10,287 nucleotides of DNA from G039029935 sp039029935 (GTDB lineage: Bacteria; Chloroflexota; Anaerolineae; Caldilineales; Caldilineaceae), in NCBI GenBank assembly GCA_039029935.1, contig JBCCFC010000398.1:1-10287 (forward strand). The letters run 5' to 3'. A model generated the notes under the pieces. It was not told the origin of the DNA. It saw only the letters and a list, made by a program, of their open reading frames with translations, and did no database searches. Positions 6,629-10,287 of this stretch are shown here, piece by piece; within the stretch, counting starts at the first letter, position 1, and each line of letters begins with the position of its first letter. The translations under genes were made by a program, and so were the position numbers.

Positions 6629-6864
6629 TTGACATATGGAACAGTCTTTGTTGAGGCGCAGCTTCGCCTGAAGTCGGAGTCGCCCGCAGCCAAGACGTTT
6701 GTGACCAACATATGGAACGGCGGGGTACATCCCCACTCCGCGCGCACTGGAGAGAGGTGGCTACGAGTCGTGGACATGCAGCAATTCCGAGATTGTCCCC
6801 GAAAGCCCTTGATCTGATCGTGGATGGCTCTGTTGAACTCCTGAATAGCCTGTATCAACGCTAA
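6629..6864 (+). pseudogene. Frameshifted C-terminal remnant of a neutral/alkaline ceramidase-like gene
   Basis: Three short pieces in three successive reading frames line up, in order, with the C-terminal end of the conserved domain of neutral/alkaline non-lysosomal ceramidase-like proteins. The first frame (about 6629-6717) gives VFVEAQLRLKSESP then KTFVTN. A second frame (about 6720-6803) gives GYIPTPRALERGGYESW. A third (about 6805-6864) gives LIVDGSVELLNSLYQR followed by TAA. In intact relatives these are one continuous stretch: a GE-type loop, an LK..SP..TFV strand, NG..GYIPT..A...GGYE, then a terminal helix ending LLN.L. At least two frameshifts and the absence of the much larger N-terminal part show a dead fragment. 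It lies in the leader of the oxidoreductase gene. The family match is from pattern memory and needs a protein search. Confidence 0.55.
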
Positions 6865-6877
6865 CCCAAAAATGCGT

Positions 6878-6895
6878 TGGGAGCGATGGCTTCCA
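6878..6895. promoter_or_regulatory. 18-base imperfect palindrome before the oxidoreductase gene
   Basis: TGGGAGCGATGGCTTCCA has dyad symmetry at seven of nine positions per half. It lies 38 bases upstream of the oxidoreductase ATG, just after the ceramidase-like remnant. The form recalls LacI/GalR-type operators (TGG.AGC half-sites), although the central bases differ. It could equally be a small mRNA hairpin. Confidence 0.25.
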
Positions 6896-6933
6896 TGTGG
6901 TAAATCTGCAATATGATAAAGAGAGAAGAAACT

Positions 6934-8109
6934 ATGACGAACTCAAAAGGAATCCGTATCGCTGTGGTGGGACTGCGTTTTGGAAGCGCGTTCGTGCCGA
7001 TATACCTAAATCATCCAGATGTGGCGTATGTGGGCATTGTCGATCCCGATGAGGAAGTATTGAACCAAGTTGGTGCTAAATACGACATTAAACGGAGACA
7101 TGCAGCCTTGGATGAGATTCTCCAATCCGATGAGTACGATGCTGTCCATCTTGTCACGCCGATTCCCCTCCATGCTGAACAAACGATCAAGGTGCTTCGC
7201 AGCAACAAACATTGCGCCTGTGCGGTCCCCATGGCCACCAGCCTGGACGACCTGCACAAAATCGTGTCGGCCCAGCGCGAGAGCGGCAAGAACTATATGA
7301 TGATGGAAACGTCCGTTTATACACGACAGTTTCTCTATGCCAAAGAACTCGTGGACGCAGGAAGATTTGGCCGGATTCAGTTTCTTCGGGGGGCACATTA
7401 TCAATCTATGGAAGGATGGCCCTCCTACTGGATGGGATTACCGCCCATGTGGTACGCCACCCACGCCGTTTCACCCTGCCTTGCGATTGCGAACGCACGG
7501 GCCATCAGCGTTCATTGTTTCGGTTCTGGCACGATGGATGAAGAACTCCACGCTCAATACGGCAATCCCTATCCGGTTGAGACAGCCATCTTTCAGCTAG
7601 ACCAACCCAATCTGGCAATGGAAGTCTCCCGTTCACTCTTTAACACGGCCCGAGATTACACGGAAAGCTTCCACGTCTATGGAGAGAGAATGGCATTTGA
7701 ATGGCCGCAGATTGAGAAAGAGGACAATCCTGTCGTCTTCATCATGGATCATATGGATGCAAACCATGAAGGTGGTTCTCGGGGCTTGAGGACGACGACG
7801 GAACGCGTGACGGCCCGAGACAGGCAGGAGCTTCTACCTTCAGAAATTGCCCGCTTCACCGTTCGAGGCAAATACGACGATACGAACCCACAAAAGTCCT
7901 TTGAGACGGGGGGCGGTCATCACGGCTCGCATCCGCATCTGGTTCATGAGTTTGTCCGAAGTATCGTTGAGGGGCGACCACCCTGGATTGATGCCGTCAA
8001 GGGGGCCAACTGGACTGCCGCTGGCATCTGCGCTCACGAGTCAGCCATGCAAGGTGGGAAAGGCGTGAGCATACCCTCTTTCGAGTTCGATGGAAAGACC
8101 AACAGATAG
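6934..8109 (+). CDS. Gfo/Idh/MocA-family oxidoreductase with AVP in place of EKP
   Basis: This 391-residue protein has the two-domain layout of NAD(P)-dependent sugar dehydrogenases of the Gfo/Idh/MocA family. The N-terminal Rossmann fold shows RIAVVGLRFGSAF (a variant glycine loop, residues 8-20), an acidic residue Asp37 after the second strand, and VTPIPLHAEQTIKVL (74-88). The family's usual EKP motif, whose lysine takes part in catalysis, should follow KHCAC but reads AVP (97-99). The C-terminal domain keeps WYATHAVSP (173-181), with His177 at the expected catalytic histidine site. Activity may therefore differ from classical members. I chose the ATG at 6934 because GAGAGAAG lies at 6921-6928; an in-frame ATG at 6913 has no ribosome site. 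The cytoplasmic product probably handles a sugar or cyclitol intermediate. The regulator gene starts 18 bases after its stop. Confidence 0.9.
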   Translation: MTNSKGIRIAVVGLRFGSAFVPIYLNHPDVAYVGIVDPDEEVLNQVGAKYDIKRRHAALDEILQSDEYDAVHLVTPIPLHAEQTIKVLRSNKHCACAVPMATSLDDLHKIVSAQRESGKNYMMMETSVYTRQFLYAKELVDAGRFGRIQFLRGAHYQSMEGWPSYWMGLPPMWYATHAVSPCLAIANARAISVHCFGSGTMDEELHAQYGNPYPVETAIFQLDQPNLAMEVSRSLFNTARDYTESFHVYGERMAFEWPQIEKEDNPVVFIMDHMDANHEGGSRGLRTTTERVTARDRQELLPSEIARFTVRGKYDDTNPQKSFETGGGHHGSHPHLVHEFVRSIVEGRPPWIDAVKGANWTAAGICAHESAMQGGKGVSIPSFEFDGKTNR

Positions 8110-8127
8110 AATAAGACGCTACATATT

Positions 8128-10287
8128 ATGGAAAGTCAATCACTGCCACAAGACCATTGGCTAACACAAACCAAGCTTCAACGTCCCCACTTGCGTGAAG
8201 ACATCGTCCCTCGTCAACGGCTATTGGACCTATTGCACCAATCTGTGGCCACACACCGATTGACGCTCATCTCTGCGCCCGCCGGTTATGGCAAAACAAC
8301 GCTGGCGACCAGCCTAGCCCACACTGCCACCGACCTGAGATGTACTTGGCTTGCTTTGGATGAAGAAGACAACAACCCGACCGTTTTTCTCGTGGCCCTC
8401 ATAGCGGCACTACAACGGCTCAATCCTGCCTGTGGCCGTACCATTCAGCCCCTGCTTGGGAATCAGACGACACCCAATTTGGATGCCAAACGGGTGATGA
8501 GTATGGTCATCAACAACATTTTAGAAACCTTATCCGACCCGTTTTTCTTGGTTTTGGATGACTTACACATCATCACCGACCCAACCATTCTCCAGGCCCT
8601 TGATTATTTGCTAGAACGGATGCCCGTACAAATGCACGTCATCGCCACCACCCGCTTCGACCCACCGTTGTCTCTAGCCCGCCTCCGTGTCCGAGGCCAA
8701 CTGGCTGAATTGGGTCCCCCTGACTTGCGTTTTACCCTGAAGGAGATGGACGAGTTGTTGAACGGCCAACTGGCACTTGGCCTCTCCAACCAAGATTTGC
8801 GAACCCTCCAGACAAGCACAGAAGGCTGGGTTGCAGGGCTACGCCTGCTGACCACCTCATTGGTCCAACGACCCACCTCTCGCCAACACGCCACACTCAT
8901 CACCCGCAAGATGCAGGCGAATCTTCATGTCTTCGATCTATTGGCAGAAGAGGTTCTCAACTGCCAACCCCCTGTTTTGCGGAAGTTTCTCTTGGAAACC
9001 TCCATTCTAGCTGAGCTGACGCCTGAATTGTGTCAGGCTGTTACCAGCCAAGCCGATGCGCCTATTCTTCTGGAAGAAGTCTATCGACGGAATCTCTTTG
9101 TCGTTGCTGTTGGCAACTTGACAGATGACTTAGCAGACGACTGCGCATTGGCTCCTAGCCCCACCTACCGCTACCATGCGCTCTTTGTTGAATTCTTGCG
9201 GCGACAATTGGCCCGAGAGCAACCCGACCACTTAGGTGAGTATCATCGCCGCGCTGCCGAGGTCCATACGATCCCGGCCCAGGTGATTGCCCATTACTTG
9301 GCCGCAGAGCAGTGGGAAGCAGCCGCCCAAGTCATCGAGCAGATTGCCGAAAGCATCTATAGTCAAGGGTTGCTGGATAGACTACAGGGGTGGATCCACG
9401 CTTTGCCAACGACCCTCAAAATGACCCATCCTTGGCTCAACTATTACTTGGGCATCTGTCTCTGGGGACAAGGACAATTTAGCGAGGTCCAGTGCCTGCT
9501 GCAAGAAGCCCTGTCCGGCTTTGAAGCAAGTGGTGATGACACAGGGCGCGGCGAGGCAATGGTACAACTCTCTATTGTGCATCAGATTCAAGGGAACTTT
9601 GGCCCTGTCGCTCCGTTAATTCAGCAGGCTCTGGCTTGCCCCATCTCGCCCAGCAGCCGCATTCATCTGTATATATCTTTAGCTTGGTTGGGTCTCCATC
9701 AAGCCGATTTTGAGCAGGCACAGACCCATCTGGCGGAGGCCCTAAGCTTGGCCGAAGCATCCGATGATCCTGCTGCTCTACAAACATTGGCGATGCAGGT
9801 CCGCTCGCCCTTTCTTTGCCTCCCCAATGGTGTGGCGACGATGGAACGCGTCTGCCGGCTGATTGAAAGCCACTCTCCCAATCCGATTAGCCCCTTGCGA
9901 GCCAATGTCGATGGTGTGATGACCCTCGTCCATTTCCGGCGTGGTCAGATAGGCGAGGCCATCCAAGCGGGTGAACGGGCTTGGAAAACAAGCGAGCAAT
10001 TGGGTGGCCTTTCTTGGCTCACGGTGGACTTTGGGCATTTACTCGGTCTGCTCTACGCACTGCGCAATGAGCCGATGAAAGCCGAGCAAGCCTTGAACGA
10101 GTTTGCCGCCCTAGTTGATAGGTATCCTGTCTGGCGGGCACATATGCTTTATCTTTGCGGTCTGGCCTATTGGCACCAAAATCGTCTTGATTTGATGCGC
10201 CAGCTTTATACTCAAATGCAGGCGACCGAACTTGCCTACGAATGGCCTGCTGGTCCTGTGGTACGGGCGATGATGAATGGCTTACTA
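8128..10287 (+). CDS. MalT-like ATP-dependent LuxR-family regulator, 3' end outside the window
   Basis: An uninterrupted frame of 720 codons runs off the window. It matches the large MalT/LAL regulators: an ATP-binding STAND module, helical repeats that sense a ligand, and a C-terminal LuxR helix-turn-helix that binds DNA. Seen here are the typical opening TKLQRPHLREDIVPRQRLL (15-33), a Walker A motif APAGYGKTT (50-58), Walker B FFLVLDDLH (139-147), the sensor segment ATTRFDPPLSLARLRVRG (173-190), EGWVAGLRLL (232-241), YHALFVEFLRRQL (349-361), then tetratricopeptide-like helices from about 400 on. The DNA-binding domain is not in the window; family members are usually about 900 residues. The ATG follows the oxidoreductase stop by 18 bases with no good ribosome site, so translation may be low or coupled. 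It is a natural candidate to regulate the neighbouring oxidoreductase and the divergent operon. Confidence 0.9.
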   Translation, partial: MESQSLPQDHWLTQTKLQRPHLREDIVPRQRLLDLLHQSVATHRLTLISAPAGYGKTTLATSLAHTATDLRCTWLALDEEDNNPTVFLVALIAALQRLNPACGRTIQPLLGNQTTPNLDAKRVMSMVINNILETLSDPFFLVLDDLHIITDPTILQALDYLLERMPVQMHVIATTRFDPPLSLARLRVRGQLAELGPPDLRFTLKEMDELLNGQLALGLSNQDLRTLQTSTEGWVAGLRLLTTSLVQRPTSRQHATLITRKMQANLHVFDLLAEEVLNCQPPVLRKFLLETSILAELTPELCQAVTSQADAPILLEEVYRRNLFVVAVGNLTDDLADDCALAPSPTYRYHALFVEFLRRQLAREQPDHLGEYHRRAAEVHTIPAQVIAHYLAAEQWEAAAQVIEQIAESIYSQGLLDRLQGWIHALPTTLKMTHPWLNYYLGICLWGQGQFSEVQCLLQEALSGFEASGDDTGRGEAMVQLSIVHQIQGNFGPVAPLIQQALACPISPSSRIHLYISLAWLGLHQADFEQAQTHLAEALSLAEASDDPAALQTLAMQVRSPFLCLPNGVATMERVCRLIESHSPNPISPLRANVDGVMTLVHFRRGQIGEAIQAGERAWKTSEQLGGLSWLTVDFGHLLGLLYALRNEPMKAEQALNEFAALVDRYPVWRAHMLYLCGLAYWHQNRLDLMRQLYTQMQATELAYEWPAGPVVRAMMNGLL

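Noticed and set aside
6560..6817. An 85-codon plus-strand open frame as a real gene
   Set aside because: Only its middle resembles a known protein, and the continuation of that protein moves to another frame. It is better explained as part of the ceramidase-like remnant.
6490..6858. A 122-codon minus-strand open frame
   Set aside because: It covers the plus promoter and is the opposite strand of the remnant, with no recognisable motif and no ribosome site.
6600..6864. Possible tail of an IS200/IS605-type element (TnpB end)
   Set aside because: No zinc-ribbon cysteines, no TnpB motif and no element end were found, while the ceramidase-like motifs explain the segment better.

Overview
This window looks like bacterial chromosome. 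It carries a catabolic operon on the minus strand and, divergent from it, an oxidoreductase gene and a large regulator gene on the plus strand. Three things point to an environmental heterotroph: the mix of families (sulfatase, phytanoyl-CoA-dioxygenase-like protein, prolidase-like amidohydrolase, UxaA-type dehydratase, Gfo/Idh/MocA oxidoreductase), a MalT-like ATP-dependent LuxR-family regulator, and clear AAGGAG ribosome binding sites. Chloroflexota, or a sponge- or marine-associated lineage such as Poribacteria, would fit. This placement is an inference from gene content and is weak. No rRNA, tRNA, CRISPR array or complete mobile element is visible.

Minus-strand operon, read from right to left. 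A consensus-like promoter (TTGACA, 17-base spacer, extended TATAAT) at 6430-6458 drives a short 44-codon ORF (6173-6307) that looks like a truncated gene start. It is followed by a cytoplasmic sulfatase (4712-6118), a PhyH-type Fe(II)/2-oxoglutarate dioxygenase (3895-4674), a metal-dependent amidohydrolase (2560-3834), a kinase-like ORF that overlaps it by four bases (1604-2563), a small SAF-domain subunit (1223-1567) and a large UxaA-type dehydratase/lyase subunit (34-1239). Genes are closely spaced or overlapping. The likely theme is breakdown of a sulfated organic acid or sugar-acid compound: ester desulfation, oxidative or hydrolytic trimming, then an altronate/galactarate-dehydratase-like or sulfolactate-lyase-like elimination. 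The substrate cannot be read from the sequence.

Control and scar region, 6119-6933. Two strong divergent promoters face away from each other, and a near-perfect tandem 12-base repeat overlaps the minus promoter. The plus-strand leader contains a frameshifted C-terminal remnant of a neutral/alkaline-ceramidase-like gene (6629-6864). Together with the 44-codon stub on the other side, this suggests the intergenic region is the scar of past rearrangement.

Plus-strand genes. A Gfo/Idh/MocA oxidoreductase (6934-8109) has AVP where the family's EKP motif normally sits. Eighteen bases later begins a MalT-like STAND ATPase regulator (8128 to the window end, still open after 720 codons), which is a natural candidate to control one or both transcription units.

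The least expected items are the kinase-like ORF, whose second half is AT-rich and unrecognisable, the ceramidase-like pseudogene, the variant oxidoreductase motif, and the repeat-bearing divergent promoter region.
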